Shown: positions 1-7,313 of the stretch, piece after piece
Position numbering within the stretch: the first letter of the stretch is position 1
How the letters are laid out: every line of letters begins with the position of its first letter
NCBI GenBank assembly: GCA_947457605.1
Contig: CANGWP010000036.1
Location: 1-17,801 of the forward strand
From: Bdellovibrionales bacterium
GTDB lineage: Bacteria; Bdellovibrionota; UBA1018; CAIMNF01
DNA: 17,801 nt
Reading direction: 5' to 3'
The notes under the pieces: generated by a model
Database searches by the model: none
The model's input: the letters and a program-made list of their open reading frames with translations, nothing else
Told to the model about the DNA's origin: nothing
Translations under genes and position numbers: made by a program

Positions 1-2
1 AC

Positions 3-1103
3 TCCCCTCGTGGACTCACCATGCATACTGCCGGTGGAAATCCCTTCCTGCTCTATGTGGACACCGCGAACTCCGTAAGCGCGACCGCAGGTCTCCACTG
101 GGACAACTCAACTGGTGGTGCGGATCAGTTCTGCTATGTGGGAGGCTTCAATCTTGGCTCCACCTCCACCCAGTTTTTTCCAGGTGCGGGCACGGTTTCC
201 TCCAACCGGTATTTCAATGCCTTGGGCGACATGGGACTCGGATGCGGACCTTACGGGACCGGCACCTTTTCACGCGGAGCACTCACTTATGATTCCTTCA
301 GCCTTTTCAACCCGGAGGGAATCGCGTCCGACGGAACCAATTTCTATGTCACAAACCGTCAGGATCATTGCATCCTGAAAGTCATGCCGAATGGATCATC
401 GCAAGTCGTGGTCGGAACGGGGACCGGTTCGAACGTCAGATGTCATCAGACCGGCCTGGTTGGAATCACTGCACCAACCAGCACCGCAACCGCTGGCCAG
501 GCAAGCAGCTCGAGTGTTGTCATTCGCTACCCCACCGCGATTGCGATCGATCCCCGTTTTGCGGCAGACGGTAACTTCTTTTTTGCCGACACTCCAGACC
601 TGAATTCAGGCTCCATGATTCGTTATGCAAACTTCCGCTCAACTTCCGTGACAGTCGGAAATCAGACCGTGAACGGAACTTCGGTTCCGGGTGAGCCCTA
701 TATCCGAACCATCACATTTGTCCAATACATGAACCCACCGACTCAGGGAGGAGCGAACTATGCAACCGTGAACGGTCTTGCGGCGGTAACGGTAAACGGA
801 GTGACCCAGATGTGTGTGGCGGGAGGTCGCTTTGACAATGCCATGATCGGCAGCCACAACATCACCTGTTATGCTGTATCGACCTCTTCAGGCGCCACCA
901 GTCGCATCATCGGGGGAACGCCCTCTACCGCACTTGATGTGAGATCAGGAGCAGCTCTTGGAACGGAACAGGAGGGCGTCGTTTCGGACAACCCTTCCGT
1001 GAAACTCTTTGCACCCTACGGGCTTGTCTTCGATTCCGATGGAAACCTCTACTTCTCGGAGCGAGGATCGCACTCCATCAGGATGGTCAAAAGATGGTGG
1101 TAA
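3..1103 (+). CDS. NHL-type beta-propeller protein, 5' end outside window
   Basis: The reading frame is open from the first bases of the window, with no stop before the ATG at 21, so this is most likely the C-terminal part of a longer protein that begins upstream. At least three blade-like units are visible in the pattern 'P-x-G-[IVL]-x-x-D-x-[DG]-x-N-[FL]-[YF]': around positions 309-400, 529-640 and 1000-1090. The last reads FAPYGLVFDSDGNLYFSERG and is followed almost at once by the stop, as expected for a closing blade. Six cysteines, Ser/Thr/Asn/Gly richness and few lysines suggest an exported protein with disulfides. NHL propellers usually bind proteins or glycans; no catalytic motif is visible, so no function is assigned. 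The next gene starts 29 nt downstream and may be co-transcribed. The family call is from blade motifs only; the exact propeller class (NHL, YVTN or SMP-30-like) is uncertain. Confidence 0.7.
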   Translation, partial: SPRGLTMHTAGGNPFLLYVDTANSVSATAGLHWDNSTGGADQFCYVGGFNLGSTSTQFFPGAGTVSSNRYFNALGDMGLGCGPYGTGTFSRGALTYDSFSLFNPEGIASDGTNFYVTNRQDHCILKVMPNGSSQVVVGTGTGSNVRCHQTGLVGITAPTSTATAGQASSSSVVIRYPTAIAIDPRFAADGNFFFADTPDLNSGSMIRYANFRSTSVTVGNQTVNGTSVPGEPYIRTITFVQYMNPPTQGGANYATVNGLAAVTVNGVTQMCVAGGRFDNAMIGSHNITCYAVSTSSGATSRIIGGTPSTALDVRSGAALGTEQEGVVSDNPSVKLFAPYGLVFDSDGNLYFSERGSHSIRMVKRWW

Positions 1104-1132
1104 TGCGGAGTCTTATTGATTAGGATTCAGTC

Positions 1133-1648
1133 ATGAAAAAGAACTCACTTATGATTTCCGGCGTGGCTGCGGTTTCTGTACTTATCGGAGTGGTATTTTA
1201 TTCCGGATACTGGAAACCCAGAGAAGAGTCGATTCAAAAAGTAAATGAAGTAGCCATCCAAGTTCAGCCCATCGCCAAGGAGCTTCTGAACCTTTACCAG
1301 GAGCGTTTTGACCTGATGATTCAATGGCAGAAGGTCTCTGGCGGAAAACTTCCGGGGGAATTTTCGAAAATTCCGGACCTGAAACTCGAGACAGAGGCCG
1401 ACTTCAGGGATTTTGATTCATTCCAGACGAAGGTCACCAATCACTTGAGCTCCCTTCTTTCCAATCCCGAGATTCAAAAAAAAATCAAAGATCTTGAAAG
1501 AATCGAGGAAAAAATCAATAAAAACCGTCAAAAATACCACAATTCCGCCATCGAGGCGGATGACCTGATTCAAAAATTCAGGACCGGCCAGCAAAAAATC
1601 CCCATCTTCCCCGCCGAGGCCATGCTTCATGAGCGCCAAGGCAACTGA
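1133..1648 (+). CDS. Membrane-anchored helical protein, LemA-like
   Basis: A 171-residue protein with a short basic N-terminus (MKKN), one hydrophobic segment at about residues 7-27 and a predominantly helical, charged remainder, so probably a single-pass inner-membrane protein with its body outside the cytoplasm. The layout resembles LemA-family proteins: an N-terminal anchor, then a helix at 53-66 of the type 'LYQERFDLMIQW' (LemA usually 'YQRRxDLIPNLV'), and near the C-terminus a helix with 'ERIEEKINKNRQKYHNSAI' at about 124-142 followed by a Phe-Pro element, matching the family's 'TExxIxxxRxxYNxxVxxYN' helix. The similarity is by eye; the canonical YN is YH here, so this would be a divergent member. 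LemA function is not well established. The start is preceded by a modest AGGA-like site. It sits 29 nt after the NHL gene. Confidence 0.6.
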   Translation: MKKNSLMISGVAAVSVLIGVVFYSGYWKPREESIQKVNEVAIQVQPIAKELLNLYQERFDLMIQWQKVSGGKLPGEFSKIPDLKLETEADFRDFDSFQTKVTNHLSSLLSNPEIQKKIKDLERIEEKINKNRQKYHNSAIEADDLIQKFRTGQQKIPIFPAEAMLHERQGN

Positions 1649-1830
1649 TCGCGGTACTGCATCCTGGTGCGAAGCTTGGCTTGGAGCCTTACCATTTAAA
1701 ACCACGAATTCATTAACTTTTCACCCTCGAGCCCGCTTCCTCCAGTCCATTCATGGATGCAAGTCTATGTGGTTTTTCATCTTTTCAACTTTTCTCAAGT
1801 CCTGACCTGTGTCTGCCGATACATAGAGTG
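1649..1830 (+). other. Intergenic region upstream of the HDOD gene
   Basis: A 182-nt stretch separates the LemA-like gene from the HDOD gene start chosen here. It contains a weak hairpin (GGCT-tgg-AGCC near 1679-1689) without a clear U tract, too weak to call a terminator, and the promoter-like motif listed separately. An in-frame ATG at 1753 extends the HDOD frame through part of this region, but the resulting 26-residue extension (rich in Ser, Phe and Cys) has no HDOD-like character. Confidence 0.5.
1795..1822 (+). promoter_or_regulatory. Possible FliA (sigma-28)-type promoter
   Basis: The sequence reads TCAAG at 1795-1799 and GCCGATAC at 1815-1822. The sigma-28 consensus is TAAA, 15 nt, GCCGATAA; here the -10 matches 7 of 8 positions, the -35 matches 3 of 4 and the spacer is 16, one longer than ideal. 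Transcription would begin about at 1829-1831, on top of the ATG at 1831, giving a leaderless or nearly leaderless mRNA. This is a motif match only. Confidence 0.35.
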
Positions 1831-2670
1831 ATGGGTACACACTCTTCTTGGATCGAAAAGATTCAATCACTTCCGGTCCTGCCGCAAATCGCGATGCGCG
1901 TAACCGAACGCATGCAATCGCCAACAGCAACCCTTCCGGAAATCTCGGACCTGATCAAATCCGATGTGGGCCTTTCTGCAAAAGTTCTTCGACTGGCAAA
2001 CTCCTCCTACTACTCGATCCCGGGAGGCGTATCTGAAGTTTCAAAGGCTCTTCATTATCTGGGCTTCACCACGATCGCCCAGATCGTACTCACGAGTTCG
2101 GTCTTCGGTTCATTCAAGACACAGGGGATCCGCGAGTTTCCGCTGGCTCCCTTCTGGCTCCACTCCTTTGCCGTAGGTCAACTCGCAGAGATGACTGCGC
2201 GAACCCTTCAGCTCGAAAACGCCTCCGATGCTTTCATCGGCGGCCTCATTCATGATGTGGGCAAACTAATTTTACTTGAGATTGATCCCGATCACCTTGC
2301 TCGAGTGGTGCGTCTTGCGCGCGAGAAAAACCTTTCTTTTCTCGCCGCCGAGAATGAACTTGGCGACAGCACTCATGTGGAGCTGGGCCTTGAGCTCGCC
2401 CGGCACTGGAAGTTGCCGAGCACCATCCAGAGCGCGATTCAATTTCATCACTCAGGAAAGTCGGATCGGTCCTGTAACCTCATCCAGTGGGCGAACTTGA
2501 GAGTGAATTTCCGGAAACTTGGAAACTCAGGCAACCATGACCCTGCCCTTGAATCGGCCATGAATGATTCGCAGGCACGACTGGGCCTTGGTGCAAGTGC
2601 GCTCGATGCACTTGAGATTCACTTCCAAAAAGAATTTGAAAAAGCGGGGGCCATTCTCAGTGGGCATTAA
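1831..2670 (+). CDS. HDOD domain signalling protein
   Basis: A 279-residue protein made almost entirely of an HDOD domain, about residues 8-210. Typical features are the opening 'IQSLPVLPQIAMRV', the helix with 'SDVGLSAKVLRLANSSYYS' at 44-62, the 'LHYLGF' turn, and 'GGLIHDVGKL' at 137-146, where the HD pair (H141, D142) is retained. HDOD proteins are signalling or scaffold proteins, commonly linked to two-component systems, motility and cell-cycle control; most lack proven hydrolase activity. The ATG at 1831 was chosen over an upstream in-frame ATG at 1753 because the domain begins just after it and the upstream extension is unlike the family. No good ribosome binding site precedes either start. 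The gene overlaps the next (histidine kinase, GTG at 2660), so the two are probably translationally coupled. Confidence 0.85.
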   Translation: MGTHSSWIEKIQSLPVLPQIAMRVTERMQSPTATLPEISDLIKSDVGLSAKVLRLANSSYYSIPGGVSEVSKALHYLGFTTIAQIVLTSSVFGSFKTQGIREFPLAPFWLHSFAVGQLAEMTARTLQLENASDAFIGGLIHDVGKLILLEIDPDHLARVVRLAREKNLSFLAAENELGDSTHVELGLELARHWKLPSTIQSAIQFHHSGKSDRSCNLIQWANLRVNFRKLGNSGNHDPALESAMNDSQARLGLGASALDALEIHFQKEFEKAGAILSGH

Positions 2671-3811
2671 AAAGCTGAAGGTCATCACTCCGACGTTCTC
2701 GCCTCCGGAAGGACTTGATTCCTTCCCGATGCCGACTCTTGTGTTTCATGCCCCTTCGAAAACTCTTCATGCCAACAGTGCATTTGAGGAGGCGTTTGGC
2801 AAGGCCCCACTGGTACGGTTTTCAAAGTCTCCGAAAGTGAGCCTCATTCACGAGCGCCCGATCGACCTCACGTTGCTTGCAAGTCCGGGTCGTCACGAAG
2901 GGTATACGATTGAAGACACGTCGGGTTCGAAAATTCCGGTGGAAATCCGTGTGTCTCCCCTAAAGGGTGCAAGCGAAGATACCTGCATTGCGGTCATTGA
3001 GAACATCCAGGTCCGGCAGAACCTTGAAACCCAGCTCATCCAGAACCATCTGGATCTGAAAAACGCCTTTCTTGAACTCAGTCGCACCCAGGCAGCTCTC
3101 ACCCAATCTGCAAAGCTCGCCTCCCTTGGAGAACTCTCATCCGGGATTGCACACGAACTGAATCAGCCCTTGCAAGCAATTCTTGGCTTCAGTCAGGAGC
3201 TCGCCGAATTCGAAAAGCTCTCTCCCGCTGGCACGGAATTCGTTCAAGACATCATTCATGCCTCGAAGAAAATGGCCGAGATCATCAAGTCCCTTCGTTC
3301 TTTTGCACGGGAGGCCGGCGAAGAAAAAACCGAAACTTCGATCGAACATGCGGTCCGCGAGGCCGCCAAACTCATGAGTCACAGTCTTACTCAAAAAGGA
3401 ATCCGTCTTGAAATCAACGTTTCTCCTCAGATTCCACTGCTCCTTGCAAATCCGATCCAGCTCGAACAGGTCTTTGTCAACCTGATGAGCAATGCCCGGG
3501 ATGCCATCGAAGCGGCTCACCCGGGACGGGGCCTCATCCGTGTTGGAATCACCTCCAATGCTAACGCCATTCAGGTCGTTGTTTCGGATGATGGCTGTGG
3601 CATGAGCGAGGAGATCCGGAGCAGGATTTTCGATCCGTTCTTCACCACCAAAGAGGTGGGAAAAGGAACAGGACTTGGACTCAGCATCAGTTATGGAATT
3701 TTAAAAAAGCTTGGTGCCGGAATCGAAGTTCACAGTGAACCCGGTCACGGCACCGAATTCAAACTCACATTCCGCCCACTGGGCATAACTCAAGAAGGAG
3801 AGGTCGCATGA
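2660..3811 (+). CDS. PAS-containing sensor histidine kinase (NtrB/DctB type)
   Basis: A soluble histidine kinase of 383 residues if translated from GTG 2660, which overlaps the last codons of the HDOD gene. Domains in order: a PAS-like sensor at about 17-118 ('LDSFPMPTLVFHA', 'HANSAFEEAFG'), a short coiled linker at 119-155, HisKA with the phosphoacceptor H165 in 'SSGIAHELNQPLQAILGF', and HATPase_c at about 225-375 with N-box N278/D281, G1 'DDGCGM' at 310-315, the F-box 'FDPFFTTK' and G2 'GKGTGLGLS' at 334-342. All catalytic boxes are intact. No membrane segment is visible, so it should sense a cytoplasmic signal. An earlier in-frame ATG at 2564 lies deep inside the HDOD gene; ATG 2729 would cut into the PAS domain. 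The stop overlaps the next start as ATGA, so it is coupled to the response regulator, its presumed partner. Confidence 0.9.
   Translation: MGIKKLKVITPTFSPPEGLDSFPMPTLVFHAPSKTLHANSAFEEAFGKAPLVRFSKSPKVSLIHERPIDLTLLASPGRHEGYTIEDTSGSKIPVEIRVSPLKGASEDTCIAVIENIQVRQNLETQLIQNHLDLKNAFLELSRTQAALTQSAKLASLGELSSGIAHELNQPLQAILGFSQELAEFEKLSPAGTEFVQDIIHASKKMAEIIKSLRSFAREAGEEKTETSIEHAVREAAKLMSHSLTQKGIRLEINVSPQIPLLLANPIQLEQVFVNLMSNARDAIEAAHPGRGLIRVGITSNANAIQVVVSDDGCGMSEEIRSRIFDPFFTTKEVGKGTGLGLSISYGILKKLGAGIEVHSEPGHGTEFKLTFRPLGITQEGEVA
3795..3802 (+). promoter_or_regulatory. Ribosome binding site of the response regulator
   Basis: AAGGAGAG ends 5 nt before the ATG at 3808. It is a near-ideal Shine-Dalgarno site lying inside the 3' end of the histidine kinase gene. 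It fixes the regulator start and suggests the regulator can be translated more strongly than the kinase, whose GTG start has only a weak site. Confidence 0.75.
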
Positions 3812-4530
3812 ACACCAAAAACACAGTAATGATCGTCGATGATGAAGAAGCAATCCGAAAGTTGCTGAAGGCGCGTTTTGAGCGGGAGGGACACACGGTC
3901 CTGACTGCGAATGATGCGGCCGAAGCGGGAGCAGTGCTAGCCCAAAACCGCAATATTTCCCTGATCGTAAGCGATGTTAAGATGCCTGGAAAAGACGGAA
4001 TTACTTTTACCAAGGAGGTAAAGGAGCAGCACAGGGGGTTGAAGGTTATCGTGATGACCGGTCACGGCGAAAAATCCACCGCCATCCAAGCGCTTCGCAT
4101 CGGGGCATCCGACTACCTTGAAAAGCCCTTTGACATGGAGGAGATGGTTCATGCGGTGAATCGCGCTCTGAAGGAACGCTCCTTGGAGAAGGAAAATGAA
4201 ACTTATGCCCAAAATGTCGTGCATATCTCTGCAGGCTCTGAAAACTCGTCAGGCGACACCGGGGAGCCTGAACTCACCTATGTTCCCAAGACATCGATTG
4301 ACGTGGACCAGTGGAGCGAGAAGGAAAACACCTCAAGCTACACTGTTCTGAAAAAGAAATGGTCCGAGGCATTTGAAAAGGAATATCTCACCCAAGTGTT
4401 GGTGAAACACGGCGGAAACGTAACTGCCGCGGCGAAAGAAGCAGCCGTGGATCGAAGCAATTTCTTGCGACTTCTGCGCCGTCACCAGATCGATGCTTCG
4501 GTGTATCGGAATACGAAAAAAGCCGCTTGA
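3808..4530 (+). CDS. Response regulator: REC plus Fis-type HTH, no AAA+ domain
   Basis: A 240-residue response regulator. The receiver domain (about 5-122) has the acidic pair D11/D12, phosphoacceptor D56 in 'LIVSDVKMPG', T84 and K106 in 'YLEKPF', all as in active receivers. A polar, low-complexity linker (about 130-185) follows, then a C-terminal helix-turn-helix at about 188-232 with 'HGGNVTAAAKEAAVDRSNFLR', the Fis-type (HTH_8) signature found at the end of NtrC-family activators. The sigma-54-interacting AAA+ domain that normally lies between them is absent, so it cannot act as a classical sigma-54 activator. It resembles RegA/PrrA/ActR regulators in architecture, but with a much longer linker. 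It is the last gene of the HDOD-kinase-regulator trio and overlaps the kinase stop by 4 nt. A terminator follows at 4561. Confidence 0.9.
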   Translation: MNTKNTVMIVDDEEAIRKLLKARFEREGHTVLTANDAAEAGAVLAQNRNISLIVSDVKMPGKDGITFTKEVKEQHRGLKVIVMTGHGEKSTAIQALRIGASDYLEKPFDMEEMVHAVNRALKERSLEKENETYAQNVVHISAGSENSSGDTGEPELTYVPKTSIDVDQWSEKENTSSYTVLKKKWSEAFEKEYLTQVLVKHGGNVTAAAKEAAVDRSNFLRLLRRHQIDASVYRNTKKAA

Positions 4531-4560
4531 TCGATTGCGGCAGTAAAACTTCTTGAGTCA

Positions 4561-4603
4561 GAGGGGAGATCCGCCTGCGCGTGTCTCCCCTTCTCTATTT
4601 TTT
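4561..4603 (+). terminator. Intrinsic terminator after the HDOD/kinase/regulator operon
   Basis: GGGGAGA at 4563-4569 pairs with TCTCCCC at 4584-4590 (two further A-T/G-T pairs possible outside), followed by TTCTCTATTTTTT to 4603. The U tract at 4598-4603 is the complement of the last two Lys codons of the converging RsmB-like gene. On the minus strand there is no U tract after the hairpin, so it should act mainly on plus-strand transcripts. Confidence 0.85.
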
Positions 4604-5857
4604 GCGCTTGAGAGAGGCCATGAAAAACCCGTCGGTATCGTACGGCCCGATGAACCCCATGGTCTCCAATTCGAATCCTGTATTTTCCCCTAGAAACCTG
4701 GCAACCGCGGCAGTCGTCTCTTCCCGATGAAAGGTACAAACCCCGTACACCACTCTCCCCCCGGGCTTCACCAGAGTTGAGTAACCGGAAAGGATCTCGC
4801 GCTGAAGATCATTAATGGGGCGTTCCGCTTGCCCCTTCGGCAGGGAAAGGGGCTTCCGATTCCATTTGATATCCGGATTTCGTCGCAATACGCCGTGCCC
4901 GCTGCACGGGGAATCCACCAACACCACGTCCGCGCTATTGCGGAAAGAATCAAGAAAAGTGTCGTTTCCTGTGGGAAGAACCACCGCCTTGATATTGTTC
5001 TCATGCGCCCGTTCGAGGCGCAACTTTAGACTTTTGATTTTTTTCTCATAGATGTCGTACGAGAAAACCTGCCCTCGCCCACCCATCAGATCCGATATCG
5101 CAAGAGACTTCCCCCCGGCACCCGCACATGCATCGATCACCCGAAGTCCATCAGAGCGAAGATCGGCGGGAAGTGTTGGATGCTCGCGTTTTTCCACGAC
5201 CGGAGAATCGCCCAGAATCGTCCCGGCCTGCCCGGGAAAGAGAGAGAATACCGACATGAATTGCGATCCTTCGTCTTGAATTTCAAAGTACCCCTGATGA
5301 TAGAGTTCATTGCGCTGGACGGTTGCGTACCCTTTGAAGACCCGGGCCTTCGCAAACCAGTTGCCTGCCCGTGACTTTGGCAGTGTCGTACCATTGAGCC
5401 AGGTCTGGACATCGGGTCTAAGCTCGCCCGACTCCTGATACGCCCTCCGATGAAAGCGCAATGTGGTCAGCGGGTCCTGGCTGAGCAGTCTCGCAAGCTT
5501 GCCACTCGCCTCCACTCCCCAGTCCCGCTCCCATGACTTCACAAGCTCCGGAGGGAAATCGGAAACTCCCCCTTCTCGCGGGATGTCCTTCCAGTGCTCC
5601 CACATTTCTGAAAGTGTTGAATGGATTCCCGGGTGCTTTTTCAGCCGAATGAAATTGTGCTCCCAGAACTCCTCAGGCGAGGACTCAAGCCGGATTTTGA
5701 AATGAGATGCGATGGTCCATGGTCTGCGCAAAAAAGCACCCAGCAATCCCGCGACGCGGGACTTCTGACCTGGATCCACCTTTGACAAAAGTGAATCAAA
5801 ATGGCTGCGTGTTTCGCAGAACTCAGCGAACGCTTCGCTTAGAATCTTTGGTTTCAT
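4595..5857 (-). CDS. RsmB/NOP-family RNA cytosine-C5 methyltransferase
   Basis: A 420-residue SAM-dependent RNA (cytosine-5) methyltransferase of the RsmB/NOP2 family, presumably acting on rRNA. Visible motifs: 'FEIQDEGSQ' at 191-199 (RsmB 'QDxASQ' element), SAM-binding motif I 'DACAGAGGK' at 242-250, motif IV 'LVDSPCSGHGVLRRNPDIKW' with the conserved C318, and motif VI 'VVYGVCTFHREE' with C374, the expected nucleophile. The N-terminal 130 residues fit loosely to the RsmB N-terminal region ('FPPELVKSWERDWG', 'TTLRFH'). A stretch of about 25 residues (212-237) precedes motif I where relatives are shorter. The exact target base cannot be told from sequence, so no symbol is given. The start overlaps the pyruvate kinase stop by 35 nt. 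It is the last gene of its operon and converges on the plus-strand terminator. Confidence 0.9.
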   Translation of the reverse strand: MKPKILSEAFAEFCETRSHFDSLLSKVDPGQKSRVAGLLGAFLRRPWTIASHFKIRLESSPEEFWEHNFIRLKKHPGIHSTLSEMWEHWKDIPREGGVSDFPPELVKSWERDWGVEASGKLARLLSQDPLTTLRFHRRAYQESGELRPDVQTWLNGTTLPKSRAGNWFAKARVFKGYATVQRNELYHQGYFEIQDEGSQFMSVFSLFPGQAGTILGDSPVVEKREHPTLPADLRSDGLRVIDACAGAGGKSLAISDLMGGRGQVFSYDIYEKKIKSLKLRLERAHENNIKAVVLPTGNDTFLDSFRNSADVVLVDSPCSGHGVLRRNPDIKWNRKPLSLPKGQAERPINDLQREILSGYSTLVKPGGRVVYGVCTFHREETTAAVARFLGENTGFELETMGFIGPYDTDGFFMASLKRKK

Positions 5858-7313
5858 TCTTTAATTTGACCTGGTGAACCTTGACGGTGTTTGTGGTTCC
5901 GCGCCCAAGACTTGGAACCCCGGCAGTCACCACAATCAGGTCCTCCTCTTCGGCGCGCTGATGGTCTACCAGAACTCTCGATACCATTCCAAAGAGGTCA
6001 TCGGTCGCAACCAGTTCCGGAATCAGAACGCCATCCACACCCCAGACAAAGGAAAGCCTGCGAAGGGAGGCGGCACTGTCCATGATTGCCACAATCGGAG
6101 TCTCAGGACGATATTTTGCAAGAGTCCTCGCCGCGGTTCCAGAATGAGTCAGGCATGCGATTGCGGTCGCGCCCACATGGGTTGCAATCCGGGACGCGCT
6201 GAACTCGATCGACTCCACGATGGATCCCGACACGGGGATCAAGTTTGCATGAACCGAATACTTGGTCTCGCTCTCCGCCTCCAGAACAATCCGGGCCATG
6301 GTCTCGACTGCTTCGACTGGATACTCACCAGACGCCGATTCCGCGGAAAGCATCACTGCATCGGTTCCGTCGAAAACCGCGTTCGCTACGTCCGAAGCCT
6401 CGGCGCGTGTCGGGGTGGGCGATGAAATCATGCTCTCCAGCATCTGGGTTGCCGTGATCACAGGAACACCCAGTTCATTGGACATGCGAATCAGCATCTT
6501 CTGCACGATCGGTACTTTCTCGGCACCGAGTTCCACCGCCATGTCTCCGCGTGCGATGAGAATTCCATCCGTCACTTCGAGAATGCCCTCGGGTGCATAC
6601 ACCGCCTCTTCCCGTTCGATCTTGGCCACCAGCAAAGGATGGTGATTGCTGTTTTTCCGGATCTGATCCCGTACGGTTTGAATGTCCTTCGGATTCCTCA
6701 CAAACGATAGCGCAACTGAATCCACACCCAGCTCAAGACCAAGCTTCAAATCCTTCAGATCTTTGTCCGTAACACAGGGGAGTGAAAGCGGAGTGCCGGG
6801 AAGGTTCATCCCCTTGTTCGAAGTGAGCTTCCCCCCTACCGATACGGTCACAACCATCTCGGGCGGATGAACTTCCTTCACTTCGCTCCAGATTTTTCCA
6901 TCATCAAAAAGAATTCGCGACCCCTTGCGCACATCTTTGGAAAGGGGCTCTGCGATCTCCGCGGAAATCGGAATCGCAATCCGACCCGTGGTGGAGGACC
7001 TGGGATCAGTGCCTTCGGGATACAAAAGGACTTCGTCTCCTGCCTTCAGCTGAATCCCGCCCTGGGAGAGTTTTCCAACTCGGAGCTTTGGACCTTGGAG
7101 ATCCTGAAGCACGCCCACATGTTTGCCCGCCGATGTTGCTGCATCCCGTACTGCCTGGAACAATCCGCGATGAACCTCATGGGTTCCATGGCTGAAGTTG
7201 AGCCGGGCCGTGTCGAGCCCCGCTCGAACCAGTTTTTCAATTTTTTCCCGGGTGTTGCTGGAGGGTCCCAGCGTACATACGATCTTAACTTTTCTTCGCG
7301 ATGAGTTGAGCAT
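5823..7313 (-). CDS. pyk: Pyruvate kinase
   Basis: A 496-residue pyruvate kinase, which converts phosphoenolpyruvate and ADP to pyruvate and ATP in the last step of glycolysis. The start 'KVKIVCTLGPSS' is typical. Active-site residues are present: R37 and N39/S41 in 'ARLNFSHG', K231 and E233 in 'VAKIEREEAV', D257 in 'ILIARGDMAVELG', and T289 in 'VITATQMLESM'. The B domain lies at about 75-175, and the C-terminal regulatory domain from about 350 to 490 is complete. The length is slightly above the usual 470-480. The 5' end overlaps the stop of the coiled-coil gene by 29 nt and the 3' end overlaps the methyltransferase start by 35 nt, so translation of the three genes is probably coupled. The seq does not distinguish the PykF from the PykA regulatory type. 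Confidence 0.97.
   Translation of the reverse strand: MLNSSRRKVKIVCTLGPSSNTREKIEKLVRAGLDTARLNFSHGTHEVHRGLFQAVRDAATSAGKHVGVLQDLQGPKLRVGKLSQGGIQLKAGDEVLLYPEGTDPRSSTTGRIAIPISAEIAEPLSKDVRKGSRILFDDGKIWSEVKEVHPPEMVVTVSVGGKLTSNKGMNLPGTPLSLPCVTDKDLKDLKLGLELGVDSVALSFVRNPKDIQTVRDQIRKNSNHHPLLVAKIEREEAVYAPEGILEVTDGILIARGDMAVELGAEKVPIVQKMLIRMSNELGVPVITATQMLESMISSPTPTRAEASDVANAVFDGTDAVMLSAESASGEYPVEAVETMARIVLEAESETKYSVHANLIPVSGSIVESIEFSASRIATHVGATAIACLTHSGTAARTLAKYRPETPIVAIMDSAASLRRLSFVWGVDGVLIPELVATDDLFGMVSRVLVDHQRAEEEDLIVVTAGVPSLGRGTTNTVKVHQVKLKNETKDSKRSVR

Noticed and set aside
1676..1695. Hairpin after the LemA-like gene as a terminator
   Set aside because: Only about 4 bp of stem and no U tract.
1753..1830. 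N-terminal extension of the HDOD gene from ATG 1753
   Set aside because: The extension has no HDOD character and no ribosome site, and it would span the promoter-like motif; ATG 1831 fits the domain boundary.
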